Source: Noviherbaspirillum galbum (GTDB lineage: Bacteria; Pseudomonadota; Gammaproteobacteria; Burkholderiales; Burkholderiaceae_D). From it: 64,000 nucleotides of DNA. The first letter of the stretch is position 1, and each line of letters starts with the position of its first letter. Both the position numbers and the translations under genes were made by a program. The notes below the pieces were generated by a model. The model did no database searches, was not told where the DNA came from, and saw only the letters and a list, made by a program, of their open reading frames with translations. Shown piece by piece: positions 33,546 to 42,900 of the stretch. The stretch covers positions 1 through 64,000 of the forward strand of contig NZ_JAAIVB010000012.1 of the NCBI RefSeq assembly GCF_010974945.1, given 5' to 3'.

Positions 33546-36500
33546 TCAGCGCGGCAACCCGCCAGCGGCAGGCACTCCGCCAACTTCCTCTGCCTTCACT
33601 CCACCCCGCCCATCCGCGTCATCAAGCCGATAACTCAAGCGCAAGGAAGCATTCACCGTTCCGGCCGAAGCGCCGCCAACGGCCACCTCCTGCGCCGCCG
33701 GTGCGTCCTGCTGCCGAAGGTACCATCCGCCCGCCAGCAGGGCGCCGGCGGTGAAGGCCAGCCCGGCCATGGCTGCGGCCATCGGCCGGCGGATGAAGCG
33801 CGGCTGGCTGACTTCTTCCGGCGCGCGGGCGAGCAAGGCTTGCGCCTCTTCGCGCCAGGCCGCGAGTACCGCACCGTCGCGGGCAAGCGTCTTCATCAGG
33901 GCGCTCGCCGCGGCATTGGCCTCGGCCTGCTCCTTGCCGGCGCGGGCGATGCCTTCGCCCACCTGCCGCGCGCGGGCGTCGTTTCTTTCCTTTGCCTGGC
34001 GTGCCAGGTCGATTGCCCGCTGTTCGGTGCGAAGCCGCTGTTCCTCGCTGTGGCGGGCACGCGCCTGCTCTTCGATACGCTGCAAGGTCAGGCGCGCCAG
34101 ATCGCGCGCGGAGAGGGCGCGCTCCCGCGCCTCGCGTTCGGCAATCAGCGCGTGTTCGGCTTGCTGGCGCAACAGGTCGAGGGCTTCCGTTTCGGCCCGG
34201 GCGCGGGACTGTTCCGCGTCGAGCAGGGCCTGGGCCTGGAGCATGCGGGATTCGGCGGCGCTGGCGGCTTCCTGGCGGGCGGCGGCGAGGGCGTTTGCCG
34301 ACGCCAGCATGGCGCCGGCGGCGTCGGCCTGGCGCGCCTCGGCATCCTGCAATGCCCGCGCCGCCAGTTCGCGCTGGCGGGACACCGCGGCCTGCTCCTC
34401 GAGCAGGCGGGCGCGCGCTTCCTCGCTGTCGCTGGCGGCGCGCTCAGCGTCCAGCTTTTCCTGGATGGCGGTGAACGCGCGCTGCTGCGCGGCGAGGCGG
34501 ATACGTTCGAGGCGGGTCTTTTCCTGGAGGGACGCGAAGGTTTGCTGTTCGGTCGCGAGGCGCAGCTGTTCCGCCTCCGCCAGCAAGGCGGCCTCCTCGG
34601 CGCGTTCGCGGGTGGCGGTGGCCAGGCGGCGCTGGCGTTCGGCCTGCTCGAGGGCGTGGCCGAGCAGCTTTTCCTCGGCGGCGCGCTTTTCTTCGCTGGC
34701 GAGGCGTGCCGTTTCCTCGGCCGCCATGCGCTGCTCGGCTGCCGCCGCGCGCGCCTCGTCTTCCTGCAGGCGCGCCCTGGCCTCTTCCTTCGCCCTGGCT
34801 TCGGCATCGCGCTGGCGTTGCAGCGCCTGCGCCGCCTGCTGTTCGAGTTCGAGGCGTTCGCGTTCCGCCTTCGCCAGTTCGATGGCGTCGCGGGTCTTGC
34901 GCAGCGCCAGCGCGGCGGCCTGGCGCTCGCATTCGACGCGTTCCGCGGCCTGCTTCAGCTGTTCCCGTTCCGCCGCGAGACGGACCTGGACGGCCTTGCG
35001 CGCATCGAGTTCGGCCTGTTCGCGCGCGCGCAGCACCTGCGCCTGTTCCTGCTCGGCGCCGGCGCGTTCCAGGGCGGCGACGTGGGCGGCGCGCTCGGCG
35101 GCGAATTTTTCCTCGATGGCATCGAGCGCCTGCTGTTCGGCATCGGCACGCTCCTGTTCCATGCGGGTCAGTTCGATGATTTCCCGGGCGCGGGCTTCCG
35201 CCAGGTCGGCCACCATGCGCGCCAGCTCGGCATGCTGCACCGCGTGTGCGAGCTGCTGCTTTTCCGCCTCGCCCTTGGCGGCGATCGCCTGCAGCGCGGC
35301 CTGTTCGGCCTGTTCACGCTCCGTGGCCGCCTGCGCCAGTTCGGACTCGATGCGCGCACGGTTGTCCGCGTAGGCATGGGCGGCCTGTTCCGCCTGCCGC
35401 TTCTTCCGGATCGCATCGAGCGCCTGCTGCTCGGCAAGCTGGCGCTCTTCCGTGGTGCGGGCCAGGGCCAGGGCTTCGGCCGCCCTGCTTTCTTCCAGGC
35501 GCGCCGCTTCCTGTGCGAGCGCGGCCTGCCGCTCCGCCTGGATCAGGCGTTCGCGTTCGGTGGCGCACCGGGTTTCGGCGGCGAGACGCAGCCGGGCTTC
35601 CTCTTCATGGCGCTTGCGCTGCAGTTCGGCTTCCTCGACCTCGGCCTGGATCCGGGCTTCCGCTTCCTGGCGGGCTTGTTCTTCCGCCTTGCGGCGCGCT
35701 TCGATGGCGTCGACTGTCTGTTGCTCGACCTGGGCGCGGCCGCGGACGAGACTGGCCAGGCGGCTGGCCTCGCGGGCCTTTTCCAGGGCCATTGCGGCGG
35801 CTTCGCGCTGCAGCCGGGCCGCGGCCTCGTTTTCCTCGGCGGCGATGCGGATCGCCCTGGCTTCTGCGTCGCTGGCAATGCGCAGCGCGCGGTCGGATGC
35901 TTCCTTGGCGCGTGCCGCCTCGATGCGTTCGGCTTCGGCCCGGGCGCGTTCCCCGGCCTCCGTCGCGGCGGCCTGTTCGGCGGCCAGGGCGGCTTGCGCG
36001 GCTTCCAGCGCCTGGCTTGCCCGCAGGGCATGCTCGCGTTCCGCCTCGACCTTGTCGCGCAGGGCGGCGAGCGCTGCTTCCTCATCCCTGGCGCGCTGGT
36101 CGGCCAGGCGCGCCAGCTCCACTGCCTCGCGCGCCTTGGCCAGCGCGGCCTGGGCGGCGCGGCGCTGCCCCTCGGCCCGTTCCAGCGCCTTGGACAAGGC
36201 AATCCTTGCCGCCTTGGCTTCGGTCTCGGCGGCGATCCGGGCCTGTTCGTCGGCGGCTTGCAGATCCTGCAGCACCGCGCCGCGCTCGATGTCGGCGTCG
36301 GTCCGCGCGCGCGCGGCGGCGATGGCCGCTTCTTCCAGGCGCAGCTTTTCCTGCAGCGCCTCGACCGCCTGCTGCTCGGCGTGGAAACGTTCCTTTTCCA
36401 GGTGGGCCAGTTCCATGGCGTCGCGCGCCTTGGCGGTGGCGGCCTCGGCAGCCTGCTTCCGCGATTCCTTGTGTTCCAGGGCGCGGGCGTATGCCTGCTC

Positions 36501-37775
36501 CTCGGCGGCCGCCTGTTCGCTTGCCAGCCTTGCGGACGCGCGCTCGATTTCGACCCGCTTCTCCGCGATCTGGCGGGACCGCTGTTCTTCCTCGGCGCGG
36601 GCCTGCAGCGCCAGCGCGACCTGCTGTTCGACTTCCAGCCGCTGGCGGGTTTCGACGATCGCGCGGTTTTCGGCCTCGACGCGGGCCCTGGCTTCGATTT
36701 CCGCCTGCTGTTCGGCCTCGACCCGTTCCAGGGCAAGGTTCTGCAATTCGCGCTCGATGGCGATCCGTGCTTCGGTGGCTTGCCGGATGCGGTCTTCCGC
36801 TTCGCGGCGCGCGGAGGCGGCGGTCAGGGCGAGGGCTTCGGCCTGTTCGCGGCGGGCGGCGGCGTCGCGCAGTTCGGTTTCGGCATGGAGGCGCAGCCGC
36901 AGGGTGTCAGCGGCCTTCTGTTCGAGTTCGGCGCGCGCGGCGGCGATCGCTTCGTTCTGCTGTTCGACCAGGGCGCGGCTGCGCGCTTCCTCGCGGGCCC
37001 GGATTTCGGCGGGCGCGCGGCGCAGCGAGGCTTCCAGCGCCAGCGCCTCGGCCTGCTCGCGTTCCCGCGCCAGGGAAAGGGCTTCCTCGCGGGCCCGGGC
37101 CAGGCTTTCCGCCGTCATGCGGGCGTCGCGCTCGACGCGTTCTTCCTCGCGCGCGATTTCCAGCATGCGGGCTTCGGCGCGGGCCCGGTCTTCCGCTTCC
37201 TGCCGGGCCGACTGGGATGTGGCAATGCGCTGGGAGGCTTGCCAGCGGACGAGTTCGGTCTGGCGCGCCAGCTGCTCGGCGGCGTTGGCGGCCTCGTTCA
37301 CCAGCTTGTTTTCGACGGCGATCTGTTCGATGGCGCGCTGGCGGGCTTCCGCTTCCACCTTGGCGCGTTCCTCGGCCAGGCGCTTTGCTTCCGCTTCTGC
37401 GTTGGCGCGGGCTTCGAGTTCGAGCAATTCGCGCCGGGCGGCGGCGGCGCGGGCCTCGTTGGCTTCGCGGGCGCGCCGCTCGGCATCGAGGCGGGCGCGG
37501 CCGGCGGCGATGGCATCTTCTTCGGCCCTGGCTTTTTGATAGGCTTCGGCGGCGGCAGCGGCATCGATCCGCGCGCGGTCCTCGGCCAGCATGTGGGCGC
37601 GGGACTCGGCCAGCGCCCGGTTTTCGGCGGCGACGGTCGCCTTGGCTTCGGACTCCACCCGGGCAATCGCTTCGCGGATCGCCTTGAGGTCCATCGGGCC
37701 GCGCGTGCCGGCGAGCTCGTCGTCCGGCGCCGCGTCGTCGATGAGTTCCTTGCCGGGTGATTGTCGTGTTTCCAT
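33546..37775 (-). CDS. Giant coiled-coil protein with C-terminal membrane helix and 98-residue repeats, function unknown
   Basis: A 1409-residue protein made almost entirely of Ala/Glu/Arg/Gln helix. A recurring motif of the type EQQAxxALQxKxxAE occurs with anchors at about residues 392, 476, 574, 693, 791, 889, 987 and 1085. Five of the seven spacings are exactly 98 residues (14 heptads); the others are 84 and 119, also multiples of 7. Near the C-terminus lies one membrane helix (about 1332-1354, MAAAMAGLAFTAGALLAGGW), followed by about 55 small-residue-rich, probably periplasmic residues. The bulk would be a cytoplasmic rod roughly 0.2 micrometre long if fully extended. The start METRQSPGKELIDD follows AGGAGC. 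No family was recognised; a scaffold or cytoskeleton-like role is only a guess. Confidence 0.82.
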   Translation of the reverse strand: METRQSPGKELIDDAAPDDELAGTRGPMDLKAIREAIARVESEAKATVAAENRALAESRAHMLAEDRARIDAAAAAEAYQKARAEEDAIAAGRARLDAERRAREANEARAAAARRELLELEARANAEAEAKRLAEERAKVEAEARQRAIEQIAVENKLVNEAANAAEQLARQTELVRWQASQRIATSQSARQEAEDRARAEARMLEIAREEERVERDARMTAESLARAREEALSLAREREQAEALALEASLRRAPAEIRAREEARSRALVEQQNEAIAAARAELEQKAADTLRLRLHAETELRDAAARREQAEALALTAASARREAEDRIRQATEARIAIERELQNLALERVEAEQQAEIEARARVEAENRAIVETRQRLEVEQQVALALQARAEEEQRSRQIAEKRVEIERASARLASEQAAAEEQAYARALEHKESRKQAAEAATAKARDAMELAHLEKERFHAEQQAVEALQEKLRLEEAAIAAARARTDADIERGAVLQDLQAADEQARIAAETEAKAARIALSKALERAEGQRRAAQAALAKAREAVELARLADQRARDEEAALAALRDKVEAEREHALRASQALEAAQAALAAEQAAATEAGERARAEAERIEAARAKEASDRALRIASDAEARAIRIAAEENEAAARLQREAAAMALEKAREASRLASLVRGRAQVEQQTVDAIEARRKAEEQARQEAEARIQAEVEEAELQRKRHEEEARLRLAAETRCATERERLIQAERQAALAQEAARLEESRAAEALALARTTEERQLAEQQALDAIRKKRQAEQAAHAYADNRARIESELAQAATEREQAEQAALQAIAAKGEAEKQQLAHAVQHAELARMVADLAEARAREIIELTRMEQERADAEQQALDAIEEKFAAERAAHVAALERAGAEQEQAQVLRAREQAELDARKAVQVRLAAEREQLKQAAERVECERQAAALALRKTRDAIELAKAERERLELEQQAAQALQRQRDAEARAKEEARARLQEDEARAAAAEQRMAAEETARLASEEKRAAEEKLLGHALEQAERQRRLATATRERAEEAALLAEAEQLRLATEQQTFASLQEKTRLERIRLAAQQRAFTAIQEKLDAERAASDSEEARARLLEEQAAVSRQRELAARALQDAEARQADAAGAMLASANALAAARQEAASAAESRMLQAQALLDAEQSRARAETEALDLLRQQAEHALIAEREARERALSARDLARLTLQRIEEQARARHSEEQRLRTEQRAIDLARQAKERNDARARQVGEGIARAGKEQAEANAAASALMKTLARDGAVLAAWREEAQALLARAPEEVSQPRFIRRPMAAAMAGLAFTAGALLAGGWYLRQQDAPAAQEVAVGGASAGTVNASLRLSYRLDDADGRGGVKAEEVGGVPAAGGLPR

Positions 37776-38090
37776 CGCGGGCTCCTGCTCTGTCTGGTGC
37801 GCTCCTGCCATGCTTTCCGGGGGCATTGGCGAGCGGTGGAAGCGTCGTATTGCTGGTGTCCGGTCCCGACCGCGGACGGAGGGCCGGATGCAAGATCAGC
37901 AAGATTGAGGCTCGGCCGGACGTTACCACATATTATCCCGCACGGAAAACCGTTCCAGGCGCCAAACAGAATGGCATTTGCCGGTCAGTTTGGCCGGGGA
38001 GCGTGACCGGAACCGCCCGGCGGCCTGCCGCCCGTGGCAATCCGCCTTATACTTGCCTAGCCGCCGACCGCAAGCTTCCCCGACATCGCC
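37776..38090. other. 315-bp divergent promoter region between the coiled-coil and HPt genes
   Basis: No gene was recognised. On the plus strand TATACT at 38048-38053, 37 bp before the HPt start, is a fair -10 element, with only a weak -35 (CTGCCG) 17 bp before it. The ribosome-binding site AGGAGC of the coiled-coil gene is at the other end. Confidence 0.45.
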
Positions 38091-38480
38091 ATGGATCCCC
38101 GAAAGCCAACAGAAACCGACAGTCATGCCATCGATGCGCATGGCCTGGAGGAAGCGGCCGCGGACTTCGGCGCGGTCTATGCCGAACTGGCGGCCTTGTA
38201 TTGCCAGGACAACCTTCCCCGCCTGGCGCGCATGCGTGGCGCCTGCGCCCGTGGCGACCTCGCGGAACTCGCCGGCGCGAGCCATGCCCTGGCGGGCAGC
38301 AGCGCCTCGATCGGCGCGCGCGGCCTGGCGGCGTCCTGCAAGTCGCTGGAAAGGCTGGCACGCGAGCCCGCAGCGCCGGACCCGGCCGATGTGGGCCGGC
38401 GCATCGACGCCATCTCGGCGGCGCTGGAAGGCGTCATCGCCCTCCTCGGCCAATACGCTGCCAAAGATTCCCGGCCATGA
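38091..38480 (+). CDS. Histidine phosphotransfer (HPt) domain protein
   Basis: Stand-alone phosphorelay carrier. The 129-residue product has the HPt helix with ASHALAGSSASIGARGLAAS, in which H65 is the likely phosphorylated histidine, followed by the usual KSLERLAREP helix. No kinase domain is present. Its stop overlaps the start of the receiver gene by 4 bp, so the two are translationally coupled and probably exchange phosphate. The cognate sensor kinase is not in this window. Confidence 0.85.
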   Translation: MDPRKPTETDSHAIDAHGLEEAAADFGAVYAELAALYCQDNLPRLARMRGACARGDLAELAGASHALAGSSASIGARGLAASCKSLERLAREPAAPDPADVGRRIDAISAALEGVIALLGQYAAKDSRP

Positions 38481-38878
38481 ACCAAAACGACAAGACTTCC
38501 CCACCGCGCGCCCTGGTCGTGGACGACGGCATGGTCGAGCGCCTCGCGGGCAAGGCCTTGCTGGAGAAGCTTGGATTCCGCGCCGAGACCGCGTCGAGCG
38601 GAGAAGACGCCCTGCGCATGATGGCGCACGGGTCGGTGGACTTGCTGCTATGCGACGTTTCCATGCCCGGGATGAGCGGCATGGACGTGCTGGCGGCGAC
38701 CCGGGCCCTTCTGCCGCGCCCCGCGGTCATCCTGGTCAGCAGCTTCAACGACCCATCGGCAATGGACGCCGCGCTGCAGGCGGGAGCCGCCGCCTGCCTT
38801 GCCAAGCCCTTGCGCTTCGATGGCCTGCGGGCCGCCGTGGCGGAGGCGGTGCGGGTGCGCCAGGGCTTGCCGGACTGA
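38477..38878 (+). CDS. Single-domain response regulator (CheY-like receiver)
   Basis: A 133-residue receiver domain with no output domain. The acidic pair is D16-D17 (LVVDDGMV), the phosphorylated aspartate D60 (LLLCDVSMPGMSG), the switch Ser in ILVSSFND, and the lysine K110 (CLAKPLRF); all are intact. It should act through protein contact, as CheY or DivK do. It overlaps the HPt gene and is convergent with astE. Confidence 0.88.
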   Translation: MNQNDKTSPPRALVVDDGMVERLAGKALLEKLGFRAETASSGEDALRMMAHGSVDLLLCDVSMPGMSGMDVLAATRALLPRPAVILVSSFNDPSAMDAALQAGAAACLAKPLRFDGLRAAVAEAVRVRQGLPD

Positions 38879-38911
38879 CGCCGGCCGGGCCTGCTTCAGG
38901 CCGAACCTTCG

Positions 38912-39922
38912 CTATCCCTGCACTTGAGGAAACGATGTCTTCACGACCATCAGGCCGGCGCGCAACCCGGGCCGTACGTCCGGATTGGGAAACACCACAT
39001 ACTCCGTCTGCTTGCCGACGCGGTAGGCGGTCCCGCCGTCCTCGGCGATCAGCGACCCGGGCTCGAGTGGGGTGAAGTTGACGGTGTCCTTGCCGAACGC
39101 CATGCGGAAGGCGTCGCTGTGCTTGGTCAATTCCTGGCTGACCCGGAACACCTCGGGCATGCGCCCGCCCACCGGCTTGCCGCGCCTGAGCAATGCATCG
39201 ATCGCGGCACGGGTGTCCGCGAAGCGCCCGGGGTCATTGCCAGCGAGCGCGCTGACCTGCCCGAGCTCGAGGGTGGCGCTGGTGGCAGCGAAACGCGCGG
39301 CCGTCCAAGCGCTGAAGGTGCCGGCGGCACTGCCGCTGAGTATGGCGGCACCGATGCCGGCGGCGCCGAGAAAACCCAGCAACCCTGGCTTCTCCGTTTC
39401 GGCGATCACGTCGGGCACGACGGCAAAGGTGGGATAGCGCGACGGACGGATCGCGGTATGCAGGTCGAGATGCCAGCGCAGGCCATCCCCATTCACGCCG
39501 TCGCCGCCGAAGAAAGCCGACACGGCCTGCATGATCGCATCGGCGCGCGCCGCTTCGCGCATGCCGTCGAGCCCTTCCCGCTGTGTCCGGAACAGGCGGT
39601 TGAGATCGACTTCGAGGAAGCGCTTGCCCTGCGCGATCGCCGCCGGGTTGCCGACCACCAGCATCAGGTCGCATGCCAGCGCCGCCGGCATCCGGCTGAT
39701 GGCATCCAGCAGGCACGCGAGCATGGTGATCGGGGCGGTCTCGTCGCCATGCACGCCGACGGACAGCAGCAGGCGCGGCCGCCGTCCGTCGCTGGCCGGA
39801 GCCGATACCGCAAGAATCCCCTCGGCGGGCAGCCCGACCGCCCACCCGGCGTCGGCAAACCGTCGCGCGATCAGCGTGAAGTCGGCGTTGGCTAGTGCCT
39901 GCGCCGCCGCATCATGACTCAT
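38912..39922 (-). CDS. astE: Succinylglutamate desuccinylase
   Basis: Last step of the arginine succinyltransferase pathway: N-succinyl-glutamate to glutamate and succinate. Zinc carboxypeptidase-like: SVGVHGDETAPI supplies His/Glu ligands, GKRFLEVDLNRLFR and LRWHLDLHTAIRPS the third ligand and substrate site. The 336-residue length is normal. The ATG at 39922 is preceded by GGAGCCCGAA; an upstream ATG inside the end of gdhB is possible. It is separated from the other ast genes by gdhB but starts 34 bp after it, so it belongs to the same transcript. Confidence 0.93.
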   Translation of the reverse strand: MSHDAAAQALANADFTLIARRFADAGWAVGLPAEGILAVSAPASDGRRPRLLLSVGVHGDETAPITMLACLLDAISRMPAALACDLMLVVGNPAAIAQGKRFLEVDLNRLFRTQREGLDGMREAARADAIMQAVSAFFGGDGVNGDGLRWHLDLHTAIRPSRYPTFAVVPDVIAETEKPGLLGFLGAAGIGAAILSGSAAGTFSAWTAARFAATSATLELGQVSALAGNDPGRFADTRAAIDALLRRGKPVGGRMPEVFRVSQELTKHSDAFRMAFGKDTVNFTPLEPGSLIAEDGGTAYRVGKQTEYVVFPNPDVRPGLRAGLMVVKTSFPQVQG

Positions 39923-39956
39923 TTCGGGCTCCCTGCTGGTGGCGGCACGGTCTGCC

Positions 39957-42900
39957 TCATCCCGCATCGCCGGCCGAAGCCGCTTCGGACAAGGCCCAGG
40001 CATCGAGTACCGCGCGCTCGAGGTTGAGGTCGGCCGCGCGTCCGGCGCGGACGCCCAGCTTGGCCATCAGCGCCTCCACCACGACAGCCGGGTTGTCACC
40101 GGGCTGGGTGCCGACCGGCACCTGCTGCAGCACCCGCGCCAGCAGGCGCTGCTGGGCCCGCCGCAAGGCCTGCAGCGCATGGTCGCGCAGCGGCTCCTGC
40201 GCAACGCTGGCCTGGGCGCGGGTCAGCACCCGCTCCAGTCCGTCGATGCCGGCCTGGCGGCGCAAGGCCATGCCGAGGCGCAGGAAGGCAGGCAGGCTCA
40301 TGCCATCCGGGCGGGGCACGGACAGTCCGGCGAACAGGAAATCCGCGATGCCTTCGATGGCCTCCACCGCCTGGGATGCGTGAACGAAGGACGGCGGCAG
40401 GCCGGCACCGGCGTCGCCGGGCGCACCTTCAGCGTGCGGGGCCGCGAGCTCGCGCAGGATCTCGGGCTCGCTGAACAGCCGGGACAGGTCGCCGAGCACG
40501 GCAGGATCGCGAAGCTGCTTTTCGGGAACGGACAGGACGCCTTCGATCAGCGCCTTCTGCAAGGCGCGCGTGCGCTGGTCGATGTCGAGCGATGTCTCGC
40601 GCGGCACTTTCAGCGCGGAGGCATCGAGGGCGGCGAACACCGGCGCGAGGTTCAGGGCGCTCCATGCCTGGGCCCAGGCGCAGGCCGCATCGGTTTCCCC
40701 GGCGCCGCGGGCCGCGGCCAGCTCGAAGATCATGAGCGGGCCGCAGCGGTTGACCGCTTCGTTGGCGAGCACCGTCGCCAGGATGGCATTGGCGAGGGGA
40801 TGCGCCAGCACGTCGCGGCTGGCGACCATGGCCGGCGGGAAATAGGGAACCAGCATGCTGCGCGCCCAGGGCTGGACGGTCAGCGGCAGTTCGGCGAGCA
40901 GGCGCTTGTAGCGGTTCTTGACGTGGGCGACGACCACGGCGAGTTCCGGCGTGGCCAGTCCCCGCCCTGCTTCGCGGCGGCTGGCAAGTTCGGCAGCGCC
41001 GGGCAGCTGCTCGAGCTTGCGTGACAGGACGCCTTCGCCCTCGAGCGCCGCCACGAGACGGGCATAGCCGTCCACGATGGCCGGGTCGGCCTGCGCCTGC
41101 GCCTCGCGCACCAGCAGGTGGGTCTGCAGGGCGTTGTCGCGCAGGACCAGGCGCTCAATGTCCTGGGTGATGTCGTTGAGCAGCCGATTGCGTTCTTCCG
41201 GTGACAAGGTGCCGGCATTGACCTCGGCATCGAGCCAGATCTTGACGTTGACTTCGTGGTCGGAGCAGTCCACGCCGGCGGAGTTGTCGATGGCGTCGGT
41301 GAAGATGTGCCCGCCCTGCAGCGCGAACTCGATCCGGCCGGCCTGGGTGACGCCGAGGTTGCCGCCTTCGGCGACCACCTTGCAGCGCAGTTCGCGGCCA
41401 TCGACGCGGATGTTGTCGTTGGCGCGGTCCTTCACCTGTTCGTGCGTCTCGCTGGACGCCTTGATGTAGGTGCCGATGCCGCCGTTGTAGAACAGGTCTA
41501 CCGGCGCCAGCAGGATGGCATGCAGGAGTTCCTCCGGCGCCAGGGTGGCGGCCTCGATACCGAGCGCCGCGCGCGCCTCGGCGGAGAGCTCGATGCTGCG
41601 GGCAGTGCGCGGCCAGACGCCGCCGCCGGGCGAGATCAGGCTCTTGTCGTAGTCGTCCCAGGACGAGCGCGGCAGGGCGAACATGCGCTGGCGTTCGAGG
41701 AAGGAGCGCTCGACATCGGGATCCGGGTCGATGAAGATATGCCGGTGGTCGAAGGCGGCGACGAGCTTGAGCCGGCGCGACAGCAGCATGCCGTTGCCGA
41801 AGACGTCGCCGGACATGTCGCCGACGCCGACGGCGGTGACCGGCGTGGTGTCAAGGTCATGTCCGATTTCGTAAAAATGCCGCTTGACCGCTTCCCACGC
41901 GCCCTTGGCGGTGATGCCGAGCTTCTTGTGGTCGTAGCCGTTGGAGCCGCCCGAGGCGAAGGCATCGCCCAGCCAGAAGCCGCGCCGGACGGCGATGCTA
42001 TTGGCGATATCGGAAAAGGTGGCCGTGCCCTTGTCGGCGGCGACCACGAGGTAGGGGTCGGGATCGTCATAGCAGACCGTCGCCGGCGGGCGCACGATGT
42101 CGCCGCGCAGCCGGTTGTCGGTGACGTCGAGCAGGCCGGCGATGAAGAGGCGGTAGACCGACTCGCCTTCGACCGCGATCACTTCGCGGGTGGCATCCTT
42201 GGGCATCATCTTGCAAACGAAACCGCCCTTCGCGCCGGCGGGAACGATCACGGCATTCTTGACCATCTGCGCCTTGACCAGGCCGAGCACCTCGGTGCGG
42301 TAGTCTTCCATGCGGTCTGACCAGCGCAGGCCGCCGCGGGCCACCGGGCCGCCGCGCAGGTGCACGCCTTCGAAGCGGCGGGAGAATACGAAGATTTCGC
42401 GGTAGGGCCGGGGTTGCGGCAGGAGCGCAAGCTGGCTGCTGTCGAACTTGAAGATGATGGTGTCGCCGCTCTGGGCGCCCTGCGTCCCCTTCCCTTCCTG
42501 GAAGTAGGACGTGCGCAGCGTGGCGAGCATCAGGTCGGCGATGCTGCGCAGGATGTTTTCGGTATCGGCGTGGTTGACCTCGGTGACGCGCTGCTTGAAC
42601 GACGCCAGGGTGGCCGTGCCGAAGGCCCGCTGTTCCTCGGACAGGGAAGGATCGAAGCGGGCAAGGAAGGCCTCGACGAGTGTGCGCACGAGCGCCGGCT
42701 GGGTCTTGAGCCGCTCCGCCATGTAGCGCAGACTGAAGCGGCAGCCCGCCTGGCGCCAGTAGCTGGCATATGCCCGTACCAGCTGAATTTCCTTGATGCG
42801 CAGGCCGGCCTCGATCGCGAGGGCGTTCATGCGGCCATCCTCGGCTTCGTCGTTGAACAGCGACTCGAACAGTTCCTGGGCGGATTGCGCGACCGGCGGC

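Noticed and set aside
33363-37760. Plus-strand 1465-codon reading frame as a gene
   Set aside because: It lies exactly opposite the coiled-coil gene, has no signal, domain or ribosome-binding site, and its Phe/Gly/Leu/Arg-rich composition is the mirror of the sense codons.
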